From the NCBI RefSeq assembly GCF_002157505.1, contig NZ_NFSC01000028.1, positions 124,001 to 188,000 of the forward strand: a stretch of DNA of 64,000 bases. Reading direction: 5' to 3'. Origin of the DNA: Arthrobacter agilis (GTDB taxonomy: Bacteria; Actinomycetota; Actinomycetes; Actinomycetales; Micrococcaceae). Positions 16,632 to 27,305 of this stretch are shown here, piece after piece; within the stretch, counting starts at the first letter, position 1, and each line of letters opens with the position of its first letter. A program made the translations under genes and the position numbers. The notes under the pieces were generated by a model. The model saw nothing but the letters and a program-made list of their open reading frames with translations. It was not told the DNA's origin and searched no databases.

Positions 16632-19600
16632 CGGTTACCTCCAGGATCTTGGTCCACGCCTCTTCGCCGTCAGGGTCCAGGCCCTGCTCGACGGCGGTGG
16701 CGCGGGCGTCCAGTACCGCGGCGTAATCGCGCGGCAGGACCTTCGTGAATCGTTGAACGGTGTCCTCGAAGGACTCCAGCAGGCTCTCGGCCAGGTTCGA
16801 TTCCGTCTCCTCGACGTGCTGGATCAGCAGCCGCCGCACGATCTCGATGTCCTCGGCATCGAGGTCGACGAGCAGGAGCTCACCGTTCTCGAGGCTCTGC
16901 TTGTTGACGCGGGCACGGTCGAGGTCGAGCACGAAGGCCGTGCCGCCGGACATGCCCGCACCGAAGTTGCGGCCCGTGCGTCCGAGGATCAGTGCCTGGC
17001 CGCCCGTCATGTACTCGCAGCCGTGGTCGCCGATACCCTCGGCCACCGCCGTCGCACCCGAGTTGCGGACGAGGAACCGCTCCCCCACCTGGCCGCGCAG
17101 GAACATCTCGCCGCTCGTGGCACCGTAGCCGATGACATTGCCGGCGATGACGTTGTGGTCCGCGCGGAACACGTTGGAGCGGTCCGGGCGCACGATGATG
17201 CGTCCGCCGGACAGTCCCTTGCCCACGTAGTCGTTCGAGTCCCCGAGCAGGCGCAGCGTGATGCCGGCCGGCAGGAACGCGCCGAGCGACTGCCCGGCCT
17301 GGCCCGTGAGGGTGACGTCGATGGTGTTGGTCGCCAGCGTGTCGAGCCCGAAGGTCTTCGTCACGTGGTGGCCGAGCATGGTCCCCACCGAGCGGTCCGT
17401 GTTGACCACGTCGACCGAGATGCGCACCGGCGAGCGGTGCTGCAGCGCGTCCGCGCTCATCTCGATGAGCTTGTTGTCGAAGTGCTGGTCCAGCTCGTGG
17501 TTCTGCGGGAGCATGTTCCGCATCGGCTCGCCGGAATCGGACTCGTTGCCGCGCAGGATCGGGTCGAGGTCCAGGCCGTCGGCCTTCCAGTGCTCGATCG
17601 CCTCACGGGCGTCGAGCAGCTCGCTGTGGCCGATGGCCTCCTCGAGCGTCCGGAACCCGAGCTCGGCCAGGATCTCGCGGACCTCCTCGGCGATGAACTC
17701 GAAGAAGTTGACCACGAACTCGGGCTTGCCGTTGAACCGGCTGCGCAGTTCCGGGTTCTGCGTCGCGACGCCCACGGGGCACGTGTCCAGGTGGCAGACG
17801 CGCATCATGATGCAGCCGGAAACCACGAGCGGCGCCGTGGCGAAGCCGAACTCCTCGCCTCCCAGCAGGGCGGCGATGACGACGTCGCGTCCGGTCTTCA
17901 GCTGGCCGTCCACCTGCACGACCACGCGGTCACGCAGCCCGTTGAGCATGAGCGTCTGCTGCGTCTCGGCGAGTCCGAGCTCCCAGGGGATGCCGGCGTG
18001 CTTGAGCGAGTTCAGCGGACTCGCGCCGGTCCCGCCGTCATGCCCGGACACCAGGACGACGTCGGCCTTGGCCTTCGTGACGCCCGCGGCGACCGTACCG
18101 ATGCCGACCTCGGAGACGAGCTTGACGTGGACGCGCGCGCTCGGGTTCGACCGCTTGAGGTCGTAGATGAGCTGGGCGAGGTCCTCGATGGAGTAGATGT
18201 CGTGGTGCGGCGGCGGCGAGATCAGGGCGACGCCGGGCGTGGAGTGCCGCGTCCGGGCGATCCACGGGTACACCTTCTGGCTCATGAGCTGTCCGCCCTC
18301 ACCGGGCTTGGCTCCCTGCGCCATCTTGATCTGGATGTCGTCCGCATTGGTCAGGTACAGGCTCGTGACGCCGAACCGGCCCGACGCGACCTGCTTGATG
18401 GCGGAGCGGCGCTCCGGATCCAGCAGGCGCTCGACGTCCTCACCACCCTCGCCCGTGTTCGACTTCGCGCCGAGGCGGTTCATCGCGATGGCAAGCGTCT
18501 CGTGCGCTTCCTTGGAGATGGAGCCGTAGCTCATCGCGCCCGTGGAGAAGCGCTTGACGATGGACGAGACGGGCTCGACCTCGTCGATGCTGATGGCCTC
18601 GCGGGCGTCGCCGCGGAGCTTGAGCAGCCCGCGGAGCGTCATGAGGTCCCTCGACTGGTCGTCCACGCCCTGCGTGTACGCCTTGAAGATGTCGTAGCGG
18701 CGCTCGCGCGTCGCGTGCTGCAGGCGGAAGACGGTCTCCGGGTTGAAGAGGTGCGGCGGACCCTCGCGGCGCCACTGGTACTCGCCGCCGTTGTCGAGGC
18801 CGCGGTGCGGATCCTCGATGCCGTCCTGCGGGTAGGCGCTCTCGTGGCGGGCCGCGGTCTCGGCCGCGACGACGTCGAGTCCGACGCCGCCGAGCTGCGT
18901 CTGCGTGCCGTGGAAGTACTCGTCCACGAGCTCCTGCGACAGGCCGAGGGCCTCGAAGGTCTGGGCGCCGCAGTAGGAACTGACCGTGGAGATACCCATC
19001 TTGGACATGATCTTCAGGACGCCCTTGCCGAGGCCCTTGAGGAGGTGCGCGACGGCGGCTTCCGCCGTCACACCGGTGATGTCGCCGTTGCGGACGAGTT
19101 CCTCGCAGCTCTCCATCGCGAGGTACGGGTTCACGGCGGACGCACCGTAGCCGATCAGGACCGCGACGTGGTGGACCTCGCGCACGTCGCCGGCTTCCAC
19201 GACGAGGGAGGTCTTGGTGCGGTTGGCGCTCTTGAGCAGGTGGTGGTGCACGGCGCTGGTCAGGAGCAGGGACGGGATGGGGGCCCACTGCGCGTTCGAG
19301 TCGCGGTCGGACAGCACCACGTACTCGACACCGCGGTTCAGTGCGCTGGACACCTGCTCGCAGATCTCCGCGAGTCGCGCACGCAGGGCGGCCTCACCGC
19401 CGTCGTGCCGGTACAGGCCGCGCACGCGGACGGTCAGCCGGTCGCCGTCGTCCGTCTCCAGGTTGGCGATCTTCGCGAGTTCGTCGTTGTTGATGACGGG
19501 GAACTTCAGGGCGATCTGCTTGGAGCGCACCTGCCCGGTGGACAGCAAGTTGCCGTCCGGCCCGATGGTGACGCCCATCGAGGTGACGAGCTCCTCGCGG

Positions 19601-21246
19601 ATGGAGTCCAACGGCGGGTTGGTCACCTGGGCGAAGGACTGCACGAAGTAGTCGAACAGCAGCCGGGGCCGCTTCGACAGCACGGCGATCGGCGTGTCGG
19701 AGCCCATGGCACCGAGCGGCTCGGCACCGCTCTTCGCCATCGGGCCGAGCAGGATGCGCAGTTCCTCCTGCGTGTAGCCGAAGGTGCGCTGGCGCCGGTT
19801 GATGGACGCCTTGGTGTGGATGACGTGCTCGCGCTCCGGGAGGTCCTCGAGCTGGATCAGGTTCTCCTTGACCCACTCCCCCCACGGGTTGGCGGCAGCG
19901 ACCTCGGCCTTGATCTCCTGGTCCTCGATGAGGCGGCCTTCCTCGGTGTCGACGAGGAACATCTTGCCGGGCGAGACACGGCCCTTGCGGACCACGCGGG
20001 ACGGCTCGACGTCGAGCACGCCGACCTCGGAGGCGAGGATGACGAGGCCGTCCTCGGTGACCCAGTACCGCGCCGGCCGCAGGCCGTTGCGGTCGAGGAC
20101 GGCGCCGACGAGGCGCCCGTCCGTGAAGGACACCGCGGCGGGGCCGTCCCAGGGCTCCATGAGCATGGAGTGGTACTGGTAGAAGGCGCGCCGGGCGGGA
20201 TCCATGGTGGCGTGGTTCTCCCACGCCTCGGGGATCATCATCATGATCGAGTGCGTGATGGGGCGTCCGGACAGGGTGAGCAGCTCGGCGACCTCGTCGA
20301 AGGACGCGGAGTCCGATGCGCCCGGCGTGCAGATGGGGTACAGATCCTCCGGCGAGTCCCCGAGCAGGGGGTTCGCCAGCTGCGACTGCCGCGCGCGCAT
20401 CCAGTTGCGGTTGCCCTTGACGGTGTTGATCTCACCGTTGTGCGCGATGGTCCGGAACGGCTGGGCGAGGGGCCACGACGGGAAGGTGTTCGTGGAGAAC
20501 CGTGAGTGGACGATGCCCAGGCGCGTCTTGAAGCGCTCGTCCGACAGGTCGGGGTAGAACGGCTCGAGCTGCGCCGTGGTCAGCATGCCCTTGTAGACGA
20601 TGGTCTTCGAGGACAGCGAGGGGAAGTACACGCCGTACTTGTTCTGCGCGCGCTTCCGGACCCGGAAGGCTTTCGCGTCGAGGTCGACGGGGTTGCCGTC
20701 CGCGGGCGCCAGGAAGAGCTGGACGAAGTGCGGCATGCAGGCGCGGGCCATCGCGCCCACTAGGTCGGCGACCACGGGGACGACCCGCCAGCCGAGAACG
20801 GTCAGGCCCTCGGACTCGGCGAGGAACTCGAGGCCGGCGCGCACCGTCTCCTCTTCCTTCGCCTCGGCCGGCAGGAACGCCGTTCCGACGACGTAGGAAC
20901 CGGCGGGAGGAAGCGCGAAGTCGACGACGGCCCGGAAGAACTCGTCGGGGATCTGGGTCAGCAGGCCCGCGCCGTCGCCCGTGCCCTCGTCGGCGCCCAC
21001 GGCGCCGCGGTGCTCGAGGTTGCGCAGGGCCGTCAGCGCGGCGTCCACGATGTCGTGGCCCGGCTCGCCGCGAAGGGTCGCGATGACGGCGAGGCCGCAC
21101 GCGTCCTTCTCGTTCTCCGGGTCGTACAGGCCGGTGGCCTCCGGGATGGAGGCGAACCGTGTGAAGGGAGACTCCACGGCAGGGGCCGCGGAGGGCGTCG
21201 TATCCGGTTGCGTCCCGGTCGACTTTCCTGGCGTCAAAGCAGTCAT
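16624..21246 (-). CDS. gltB: Glutamate synthase (NADPH) large subunit
   Basis: A 1540-residue alpha subunit that transfers the amide nitrogen of glutamine to 2-oxoglutarate. The class II amidotransferase domain begins at Cys50 (KDACGLAV), which becomes the catalytic N-terminus after removal of an unusually long propeptide-like leader of 49 residues. The central and FMN domains follow ([40 protein letters not shown]). Next come the 3Fe-4S cluster cysteines ([15 protein letters not shown]) and the C-terminal beta-helix. Upstream on the minus strand is GGGGAAGGATCC as a ribosome-binding region. Confidence 0.97.
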   Translation of the reverse strand: MTALTPGKSTGTQPDTTPSAAPAVESPFTRFASIPEATGLYDPENEKDACGLAVIATLRGEPGHDIVDAALTALRNLEHRGAVGADEGTGDGAGLLTQIPDEFFRAVVDFALPPAGSYVVGTAFLPAEAKEEETVRAGLEFLAESEGLTVLGWRVVPVVADLVGAMARACMPHFVQLFLAPADGNPVDLDAKAFRVRKRAQNKYGVYFPSLSSKTIVYKGMLTTAQLEPFYPDLSDERFKTRLGIVHSRFSTNTFPSWPLAQPFRTIAHNGEINTVKGNRNWMRARQSQLANPLLGDSPEDLYPICTPGASDSASFDEVAELLTLSGRPITHSIMMMIPEAWENHATMDPARRAFYQYHSMLMEPWDGPAAVSFTDGRLVGAVLDRNGLRPARYWVTEDGLVILASEVGVLDVEPSRVVRKGRVSPGKMFLVDTEEGRLIEDQEIKAEVAAANPWGEWVKENLIQLEDLPEREHVIHTKASINRRQRTFGYTQEELRILLGPMAKSGAEPLGAMGSDTPIAVLSKRPRLLFDYFVQSFAQVTNPPLDSIREELVTSMGVTIGPDGNLLSTGQVRSKQIALKFPVINNDELAKIANLETDDGDRLTVRVRGLYRHDGGEAALRARLAEICEQVSSALNRGVEYVVLSDRDSNAQWAPIPSLLLTSAVHHHLLKSANRTKTSLVVEAGDVREVHHVAVLIGYGASAVNPYLAMESCEELVRNGDITGVTAEAAVAHLLKGLGKGVLKIMSKMGISTVSSYCGAQTFEALGLSQELVDEYFHGTQTQLGGVGLDVVAAETAARHESAYPQDGIEDPHRGLDNGGEYQWRREGPPHLFNPETVFRLQHATRERRYDIFKAYTQGVDDQSRDLMTLRGLLKLRGDAREAISIDEVEPVSSIVKRFSTGAMSYGSISKEAHETLAIAMNRLGAKSNTGEGGEDVERLLDPERRSAIKQVASGRFGVTSLYLTNADDIQIKMAQGAKPGEGGQLMSQKVYPWIARTRHSTPGVALISPPPHHDIYSIEDLAQLIYDLKRSNPSARVHVKLVSEVGIGTVAAGVTKAKADVVLVSGHDGGTGASPLNSLKHAGIPWELGLAETQQTLMLNGLRDRVVVQVDGQLKTGRDVVIAALLGGEEFGFATAPLVVSGCIMMRVCHLDTCPVGVATQNPELRSRFNGKPEFVVNFFEFIAEEVREILAELGFRTLEEAIGHSELLDAREAIEHWKADGLDLDPILRGNESDSGEPMRNMLPQNHELDQHFDNKLIEMSADALQHRSPVRISVDVVNTDRSVGTMLGHHVTKTFGLDTLATNTIDVTLTGQAGQSLGAFLPAGITLRLLGDSNDYVGKGLSGGRIIVRPDRSNVFRADHNVIAGNVIGYGATSGEMFLRGQVGERFLVRNSGATAVAEGIGDHGCEYMTGGQALILGRTGRNFGAGMSGGTAFVLDLDRARVNKQSLENGELLLVDLDAEDIEIVRRLLIQHVEETESNLAESLLESFEDTVQRFTKVLPRDYAAVLDARATAVEQGLDPDGEEAWTKILEVTGG

Positions 21247-21573
21247 CGAAAGGATCCTTCCCCCATGATGGAGCGTCGGGAGGGGACAGCCTTGGCCCCG
21301 GAGGCACCGCCGTCTGGGAGCGGTTGCCGTTTTTGTATCTCGTGCACATCGCCTTGCCGGCGCTGCCCGGCGCTATTGGCGGGCAATGGGTGTATTCGTC
21401 CTGCGCCGGTCGGGGGCGGTGTCGGTGCGGGCAGAAAGGTTATCCGGCCGTCGCACCAGGAGTCCACAACTGTGTGGTGTTGCGTCCTTGAGGGGCGGTG
21501 GCCCGGGGACTGCTTTTCGGGGGCCGAATCCCGCGGCTCCGCTTTCGCGGGGTCCCGGAACGCGGATCGTCAC
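21247..21573. other. Intergenic region upstream of gltB and downstream of lgt
   Basis: A 327-base stretch without a credible gene. It should hold the gltB promoter on the minus strand, but no pair of -35/-10 hexamers stands out. A small palindrome CCACAACTGTGTGG (21464-21477) could be an operator. Near 21530-21560 short GC-rich hairpins, such as CCGC-GAAA-GCGG, follow the lgt stop and may terminate the trp-lgt transcript weakly. Confidence 0.4.
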
Positions 21574-22800
21574 TCAGGAGCCGTTTGTCTCGGAAAGATT
21601 ACCACGATCATTCGGCGTAGTTTGCCCCTTGTCCGCTGGATGGGCACCTGTGGCTGAAGCGTTACGGGACCCGTGCGGGGAACCTGCTCCCGGAGCTTCC
21701 TCCGACCCGACCCCGCCGTCCCGCGAGGCATCGGTCCCGGCGGAGACATGCGTGTCCCCGACTGCGGATTCCGCAGTCGAACCGGTGTCCGTGGACCCGG
21801 CACCGGAGACAGCGGAGGTACCGGCGGAGCCGGTCCTGGCCTCGCCCACGGCAGTGGAGCCGTCAGTCGATGCGCCCGCCAAAGCGTCCGGTGAGGCCTC
21901 GGTCGATGCGTCCGCTGAGGCGTCGGCCTGCGGCTCCCGGCCCGGGAGGTAGACCGACGGCGCATCGACGGGACGGCGCTTGACGGCGAGGTACACGAGG
22001 ATGGCCAAGGAGACCACGAAGACCGCGATGCTCGTCCACACATTGAGCCGCTGCGTCACGCCGAAGAGCGTGACCATCTCGGCGTCGTCGATCCGGAGCG
22101 TCTCGATCCAGACGCGTCCCAGCGTGTAGTACGCGGCATAGAGCCAGAACATGCGGCCGCCGCGGAGGCGGAACTTCCGCGCCAGCAGGAGCAGGAGCGC
22201 TACTCCCGCGAGGTTCCAGAGGAGTTCGTAGAGGAAGGTCGGGTGGAACAGCGTGCCCGGTTCCTGGTCGATCGGGAAGTTGGGGTTGTCGGCATCGATC
22301 TCGAGGCCCCAGGGCAGGGTGGTCGGCGCGCCGAAGAGTTCCTGGTTGAACCAGTTGCCCAGCCGGCCGACGGCCTGCGCGAGCAGGACGCCCGGAGCGG
22401 CGGCATCGGCGAAGGCCGAGAGCTTCACTCCCGCCCGTCGTGCACCGATCCACGCTCCCACGGCGCCGAGCGCGATGGCGCCCCAGATGCCGAGGCCGCC
22501 CTGCCAGATCTGCGGGATCCGAGCGAGGTCGCCCTCAGGCCCGAAGTAGGCGTCGGGCGAGGAGATGACGTGGTAGAGCCGACCGCCGATGATGCCGAAC
22601 GGGATGGCCCAGATCGCGATGTCCCACACCGCGTCGGCAGAGCCCCCGAAGGAGACGAAACGCTTCTGCGTGAGGATGAGCGCGAGGATGATGCCGGCCA
22701 GGATGCACAGCGCGTAGGCGTGGATGGTGACCGGGCCGAGGCCGAAGCTCGCCCACTCGGCGGGCGGGCTCGGGATCGACGCAGCGAGTCCGCCGATCAC
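21574..22800 (-). CDS. lgt: Prolipoprotein diacylglyceryl transferase
   Basis: A 408-residue integral membrane enzyme that attaches diacylglycerol to the lipobox Cys of prolipoproteins. The catalytic core (residues about 1-285) has seven predicted membrane segments and the Lgt signature GRLGNWFNQELFG, plus HPTFLYELLWN. A C-terminal tail of about 120 residues from about residue 288 is nearly all Ala, Ser, Thr, Gly, Asp and Glu with internal repeats (DASADASTEASPDAL), presumably a disordered extension. GTG 22800 overlaps the trpA stop by 4 bp. The genomic link of trp genes to lgt is common in actinobacteria. Confidence 0.95.
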   Translation of the reverse strand: MIGGLAASIPSPPAEWASFGLGPVTIHAYALCILAGIILALILTQKRFVSFGGSADAVWDIAIWAIPFGIIGGRLYHVISSPDAYFGPEGDLARIPQIWQGGLGIWGAIALGAVGAWIGARRAGVKLSAFADAAAPGVLLAQAVGRLGNWFNQELFGAPTTLPWGLEIDADNPNFPIDQEPGTLFHPTFLYELLWNLAGVALLLLLARKFRLRGGRMFWLYAAYYTLGRVWIETLRIDDAEMVTLFGVTQRLNVWTSIAVFVVSLAILVYLAVKRRPVDAPSVYLPGREPQADASADASTEASPDALAGASTDGSTAVGEARTGSAGTSAVSGAGSTDTGSTAESAVGDTHVSAGTDASRDGGVGSEEAPGAGSPHGSRNASATGAHPADKGQTTPNDRGNLSETNGS

Positions 22801-23693
22801 GAGGATGCCTTGGGCGTACCGGTGCTCAGCTCGCGCGTGAGGTCGGCGACTGCTGCCACTCCGCCGTCGCGCAGCGCAGCGACGAGGGCCGTGCCGACGA
22901 TCACGCCGTCGGCATAGGCGCCGATCTCCCGGACCTGGGCCGACGAGGAGACGCCGAGGCCGACGCACACGCGTTCAGCACCGGCACCGTGGGCAGCATC
23001 GACCACTGCGCGGGCAGCAGTCCCGACGGAGGACCGCGCACCGGTCACGCCCATGACGGACACGGCATAGACGAATCCCCTGCTCGCGTCGACGGTGTTC
23101 TGCATGCGCTGCGGCGACGTGGAGGGCGCCACGAGGAAGACGCGGTCGAGGCCCAGCTCCTCGGAGGCCTCGAGCCACTCGGCGGCCTCGTCGGGGATCA
23201 GGTCGGGCGTGATCAGCCCGGCTCCGCCCGCCGCCTTGAGGCGCTCGGCGAAGTTCCGCACGCCCATCCGCATGACCGGGTTCCAGTAGGTCATGACGAG
23301 GACGGCCGCATCGGTGCTGCGGGTGATCCCCTCGACGACGTCGAAGATCTGCGGGACGGTGAAGCCGTTCGCCAGCGCCTCGACCGTCGCCTCCTGGATG
23401 ACCTGGCCGTCCATGACGGGGTCGGAGTAGGGGATGCCGATCTCGATGAGGTCCATCCCGTTCTCCGCCATGGCGATGCCGGCGTCGATGGTGGCCTGGA
23501 CGTCGGGGAAGCCCGCCGGCAGGTACCCGATCAGCGCGGCACGCCCTTCGCTCCGTGCCTTCTCGATCGCGGCGGCGGCCTTCGAACCGTCCGCGACGGT
23601 CCCGGCGTGCCGGCCGACGGGAGCGTCGGTCGCGTGGTCGATCACGTGGTCGGTCATCTGGGCGGTCGGGCGGTCCGTGGAATGCCTGGTCAC
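22797..23693 (-). CDS. trpA: Tryptophan synthase alpha subunit
   Basis: A 298-residue TIM-barrel enzyme that cleaves indole-3-glycerol phosphate to indole, which is channelled to TrpB. The catalytic Glu and Asp lie in [15 protein letters not shown], and the phosphate site is in the C-terminal [19 protein letters not shown]. The first 30 residues ([20 protein letters not shown]) are an unconserved-looking extension. The GTG start overlaps the trpB stop by 4 bp and the stop overlaps lgt by 4 bp. Confidence 0.96.
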   Translation of the reverse strand: MTRHSTDRPTAQMTDHVIDHATDAPVGRHAGTVADGSKAAAAIEKARSEGRAALIGYLPAGFPDVQATIDAGIAMAENGMDLIEIGIPYSDPVMDGQVIQEATVEALANGFTVPQIFDVVEGITRSTDAAVLVMTYWNPVMRMGVRNFAERLKAAGGAGLITPDLIPDEAAEWLEASEELGLDRVFLVAPSTSPQRMQNTVDASRGFVYAVSVMGVTGARSSVGTAARAVVDAAHGAGAERVCVGLGVSSSAQVREIGAYADGVIVGTALVAALRDGGVAAVADLTRELSTGTPKASS

Positions 23694-25054
23694 AGCTGTT
23701 CACCCTCCTGGGCGATTTCCTGCTCGGCACTGTCGTCCGGAAGCAGATCGAAGTAGCCCGCGGCGGTTGCCACGTCCTTGTCGCCGCGGCCGGAGAGGTT
23801 CACGATGAGGATCCTGTCCGAGGCCTGCTCCCCCGGCCCGAGATCGGCGGCGAGGCGCCGGCCGACCTTCATGGCCCCGGCGAGGGCGTGCGCCGTCTCG
23901 ATGGCGGGGATGATGCCCTCGGTCCGGCTCAGGAGCTGAAACGCCTCCATGGCCTCCGCATCGGTGATGGGCTCGTAGTTGGCCCGTCCGATGTCGGCGA
24001 GGTAGGCGTGCTCGGGCCCGACGCCCGGATAGTCCAGGCCGGCGGAGATCGAGTGGGATTCCATCGTCTGCCCGTCCTCGTCCTGCATGAGGTACGAGCG
24101 GGCTCCGTGCAGCACGCCGGGGCGGCCGAGCGTGATGGTCGCGGCATGCCGGCCGGTCTCGACGCCGTCGCCCCCGGCCTCGAAGCCGTACAGGGCGACC
24201 TCGCGGTCGTCGAGGAAGCCGTGGAAGATCCCGATGGCGTTGGAGCCGCCACCGACGCAGGCGCAGACGGCGTCGGGGAGCTTTCCGGTCTGCTCGAGGA
24301 TCTGTGAGCGCGCCTCCTCGCCGATGACCTCGTGGAAGTACCGCACCATGGCCGGGAAGGGGTGCGCGCCGGCGGCCGTTCCGAGGAGGTAGTGCGTGGT
24401 CTCGACGTTGGCCACCCAGTCGCGGAGGGCGTCGTTGATGGCGTCCTTGAGGGTCTGCGAGCCGTTGGTGACGGGGATGACCGTCGCGCCGAGCAGCTGC
24501 ATGCGTGCGACGTTGAGGGCCTGCCGGCGCGTGTCCTCGGCGCCCATGTACACCACGCACTCGAGGCCGAGCAGCGCGGCCGCCGTGGCGCTCGCGACGC
24601 CGTGCTGTCCGGCACCGGTCTCGGCGATGACGCGCGTCTTGCCCATGCGCTTGGCGAGGAGGGCCTGACCGAGCACGTTGTTGATCTTGTGGGATCCGGT
24701 GTGGTTGAGGTCCTCGCGCTTGAGGAAGACGCGGACGCCGCCGCAGTGCTCGGCGAAACGCTGGGCCTCCGTCAGGAGGGACGGCCGGCCGGCATAGTTC
24801 TTGTTCAGGTCGGCGACCTGCGCCGTGAAGTCGGGGTCCGCCTTGGCCTTGTCGAACGTGTCCTGCAGTTCGTCGAGCGCGGCGATCAGCGACTCCGGCA
24901 TCCATCGCCCACCGTAGGAGCCGAAGTAGGGACCGGGGGCATGGCGCAGGCTCTGGTCGTGGCTGAGGAAAGCCTCGGCCGTTCCGGCGTCGATGGCGTC
25001 CGCTGCTCCGGCCTCGGCGCCGTCGCGGCCCGTGCCCTGGTGCGTATCGGTCAT
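23690..25054 (-). CDS. trpB: Tryptophan synthase beta subunit
   Basis: A 454-residue PLP enzyme that condenses indole with serine to give tryptophan, acting as an alpha2-beta2 complex with TrpA. The PLP lysine is in [15 protein letters not shown] and the phosphate-binding loop is [10 protein letters not shown]. An N-terminal extension of about 35 residues precedes the conserved [17 protein letters not shown] 146-base gap separates it from trpC, larger than other gaps in the operon, with only G/T-rich sequence and no clear signal. Confidence 0.97.
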   Translation of the reverse strand: MTDTHQGTGRDGAEAGAADAIDAGTAEAFLSHDQSLRHAPGPYFGSYGGRWMPESLIAALDELQDTFDKAKADPDFTAQVADLNKNYAGRPSLLTEAQRFAEHCGGVRVFLKREDLNHTGSHKINNVLGQALLAKRMGKTRVIAETGAGQHGVASATAAALLGLECVVYMGAEDTRRQALNVARMQLLGATVIPVTNGSQTLKDAINDALRDWVANVETTHYLLGTAAGAHPFPAMVRYFHEVIGEEARSQILEQTGKLPDAVCACVGGGSNAIGIFHGFLDDREVALYGFEAGGDGVETGRHAATITLGRPGVLHGARSYLMQDEDGQTMESHSISAGLDYPGVGPEHAYLADIGRANYEPITDAEAMEAFQLLSRTEGIIPAIETAHALAGAMKVGRRLAADLGPGEQASDRILIVNLSGRGDKDVATAAGYFDLLPDDSAEQEIAQEGEQL

Positions 25055-25200
25055 GACTTCAGCGTTCCTGTCCTGTTGGTGCTGGCCCGGGCGGTAGTTC
25101 GTCCGAGTGGTGGTGGGTCCGGGTGGTGGTCCGGGTGAACCGGTGCTGGCCGGTTCGTCTCCTGCTGTCCCGGGCGGCGCCGCAGCAGGTTCGAACGGTG

Positions 25201-26028
25201 TCAGCCGCGCGCTGCCGCGCTCCTGCTGCTCCAGGCGGCGCGGCCCGCCTGACGGAATTCGTCGATGGTCGCCGAGGGATCCTGGTGGCGGACGAGCGCT
25301 TCCCCGACCAGGACGGCGTGGGCGCCGCTGGCTGCGTAGTCGGCGACGTCGGCGGCGTTCCGGACGCCCGATTCGGCGATGACCACCGTGTTGGCCGGGA
25401 TGAGGTGCGCCAGTTCGGCGAAGACCCCGCGGTCGATGTCGAGGGTCTTCAGGTTGCGGACGTTGACGCCGATGATGGGTGCTTCCGCCGCGACCGCGCG
25501 CCGGACCTCGTCAGCCGTGTGGGTCTCCACGATCGCGTTCATGCCGAGCCGGTGGGTGAGGGCGAGGAACGACCTGAGGTCATCGTCGCCAAGTGCCGCG
25601 ACGATCAGGAGGACGACGTCGGCGCCGTGGGCGCGGGCCTCCCAGATCTGGTACTCGTCCACCGTGAAGTCCTTGCGGAGCACGGGGAGGCCGACGGCGG
25701 CGCGGACGGCGTCGAGGTCGGCGAGGGACCCGCCGAAGCGGCGCTCCTCGGTCAGCACCGAGATGACCGCTGCGCCGCCCTGTTCGTAGGAGGCGGCGAG
25801 GGCTGCAGGGTCGGCGATGTCGGCCAGCGCACCCTTGGACGGGCTGCTGCGCTTGACTTCGGCGATGACGGCCAGCGAACCGCCCTCGCCCGCGCCGAGG
25901 CTCCGGAAGGCGTCGAGCGGCGCCGGAGCCGCGAGGGCCGCGGCCCTCACGTCCTCGAGGGGCAGGGCCCGACGGCGCTCCGCGAGGTCCTCCCGGACGC
26001 CGTCGATGATGTCGTCGAGGACCGTCAT
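25201..26028 (-). CDS. trpC: Indole-3-glycerol phosphate synthase
   Basis: A 275-residue monofunctional TIM-barrel enzyme (no TrpF fused) that closes the indole ring from CdRP. Key segments are the catalytic Lys region [48 protein letters not shown] and [13 protein letters not shown] 26028 abuts the HGxxPAAW gene stop directly, so the two are almost certainly co-transcribed. Confidence 0.97.
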   Translation of the reverse strand: MTVLDDIIDGVREDLAERRRALPLEDVRAAALAAPAPLDAFRSLGAGEGGSLAVIAEVKRSSPSKGALADIADPAALAASYEQGGAAVISVLTEERRFGGSLADLDAVRAAVGLPVLRKDFTVDEYQIWEARAHGADVVLLIVAALGDDDLRSFLALTHRLGMNAIVETHTADEVRRAVAAEAPIIGVNVRNLKTLDIDRGVFAELAHLIPANTVVIAESGVRNAADVADYAASGAHAVLVGEALVRHQDPSATIDEFRQAGRAAWSSRSAAARG

Positions 26029-26334
26029 CTAGTGGCCGTTGTTCTTGAGCTTGGAGCCGCCCACGCCGTAGCCGATCTTGCGCAGGATGAAGCCGACGAT
26101 GAGGCCGACGAACATGATGCCGATGCCCACCCAGAAGAGCAGCGTCCCGAAGTCGTGGTTGCCCTCGGTGCTGGCGAAGATGTAGGCGAAGGAGGAGAGC
26201 GCGGCACCGGCGAGCATGATCAGCACGCACGTCCACGCGGCGGGGCTGTTGCCGTGACCGATCGTCTCATCGCCCATCTGGGCGTGGTTCGCGGGGGTGT
26301 TGCGGGTAGCGGCGCTACGGGTGTCGGATGCCAT
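26029..26334 (-). CDS. HGxxPAAW family membrane protein
   Basis: A 101-residue protein with the family signature HGNSPAAW at about residues 27-34 at the start of a first membrane helix (to about residue 54), then a second helix (TLLFWVGIGIMFVGLIVGFIL) and a short basic/Gly C-tail (KLKNNGH). It lies inside the trp operon between trpC and the trp-associated membrane protein. The family is conserved in this position in actinobacteria but has no known function. ATG 26334 is followed by a soluble polar 25-residue N-terminus. Confidence 0.88.
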   Translation of the reverse strand: MASDTRSAATRNTPANHAQMGDETIGHGNSPAAWTCVLIMLAGAALSSFAYIFASTEGNHDFGTLLFWVGIGIMFVGLIVGFILRKIGYGVGGSKLKNNGH

Positions 26335-26456
26335 GGGAAATCTCCTTCGAACGGGTCTCGTCCCATTCTGCCATCGATGCGGCGGCCCGGCGGAACGAGG
26401 ACCGGCCCTGGAAGAGTGGCGGAGACCCGGCGTGGCCTGTCACAGGACGGACGGAC

Positions 26457-27305
26457 CTAGCCCGTGGGGTCGTTGCCGCGCGAGAGTTCGTCCCAGCTGT
26501 CGATCTCATCGGCATGGGTGCTCGCGCGTCCGGTGGACGGACGCCCGGCGCCGGGGGGTGTCGCTTCGGGCGCGTCGCCCTCGGAGTCAGGGTGTGCGGC
26601 CGTCACGTCGGCATGGCCGCCCGACGGCACAGCGGCCTGACCGCCCGTCGGCACATCGGTCTGGCCACTCCTCGACGCATGGTCTGGGTCCCGGGCCCCG
26701 TCGGGCGCGACGCCGGGAGGCACGTCACCGATGGATGGGTCGGGCGCGCCGGGCTGGAAGTTCCCTGCCGGCACCTGCGGGGACCGGGACGCACCCGTGT
26801 CGTAGCGCCTGTTCACTCCCCAGGTCCGGCCGGCGAGCACCACCCATGCGGCTGCGAGGACCAGCAGGACGCCGGCGCCCACGGCGAGCCAGGGCAGAGC
26901 GCTCGCGGTGGCCTCGGCTCCCGCGAGTCCGCTGACGCCGATGGCGGTCCCGATGGCGGGCTCGGCGGCAGCGGCGGGATCGAGGGCCACGGAGGCGCTG
27001 GACAGCACGATCCCGAGGCCGGAGAGCACGAGGATGACGGCGATGATCCAGCGGGCCAGGCGGCCTGCGATCGAGACGGCGAGGGCAGCGGCGAGCGCGA
27101 CGAGCGCGAAGGCCGTCACGGGGGTCGACGCGTCGCTGCCCGGGATGGTGAGGTCGGGCGTCTGGACGGCGTCCTGCGGAAGGCGCACCGTGAGCCAGGT
27201 CTGGGTGGTGGAGCCGAAGGCGAGCAGTGCGAGGAGGACGATCCCCATCACCACGACGCCGCGGCGCGTGAAGCGGGGCGGCGCCGAAGGCTCGGAGGTG
27301 CTCAC
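26457..27305 (-). CDS. Tryptophan-biosynthesis-associated membrane protein (TIGR02234-like)
   Basis: A 282-residue membrane protein found in actinobacterial trp operons. The GTG start overlaps the trpE stop by 4 bp. Four hydrophobic segments are visible (GVVVMGIVLLALLAFGSTT; VTAFALVALAAALAVSIAG; RWIIAVILVLSGLGIVL; ALPWLAVGAGVLLVLAAAWVVLAG), with the family's TQTWLTV-like motif after the first. The last 100 residues are a hydrophilic Pro/Gly/Asp-rich tail. Its function is unknown; its fixed location suggests a role in handling tryptophan or its precursors at the membrane. Confidence 0.88.
   Translation of the reverse strand: MSTSEPSAPPRFTRRGVVVMGIVLLALLAFGSTTQTWLTVRLPQDAVQTPDLTIPGSDASTPVTAFALVALAAALAVSIAGRLARWIIAVILVLSGLGIVLSSASVALDPAAAAEPAIGTAIGVSGLAGAEATASALPWLAVGAGVLLVLAAAWVVLAGRTWGVNRRYDTGASRSPQVPAGNFQPGAPDPSIGDVPPGVAPDGARDPDHASRSGQTDVPTGGQAAVPSGGHADVTAAHPDSEGDAPEATPPGAGRPSTGRASTHADEIDSWDELSRGNDPTG

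Noticed and set aside
16477-20505. A 1342-codon open frame on the plus strand opposite gltB
   Set aside because: It is the mirror of the high-GC third-position bias of gltB; it has no recognisable domains and is rich in Arg, Val, His, Asp and Gly as shadow frames are.
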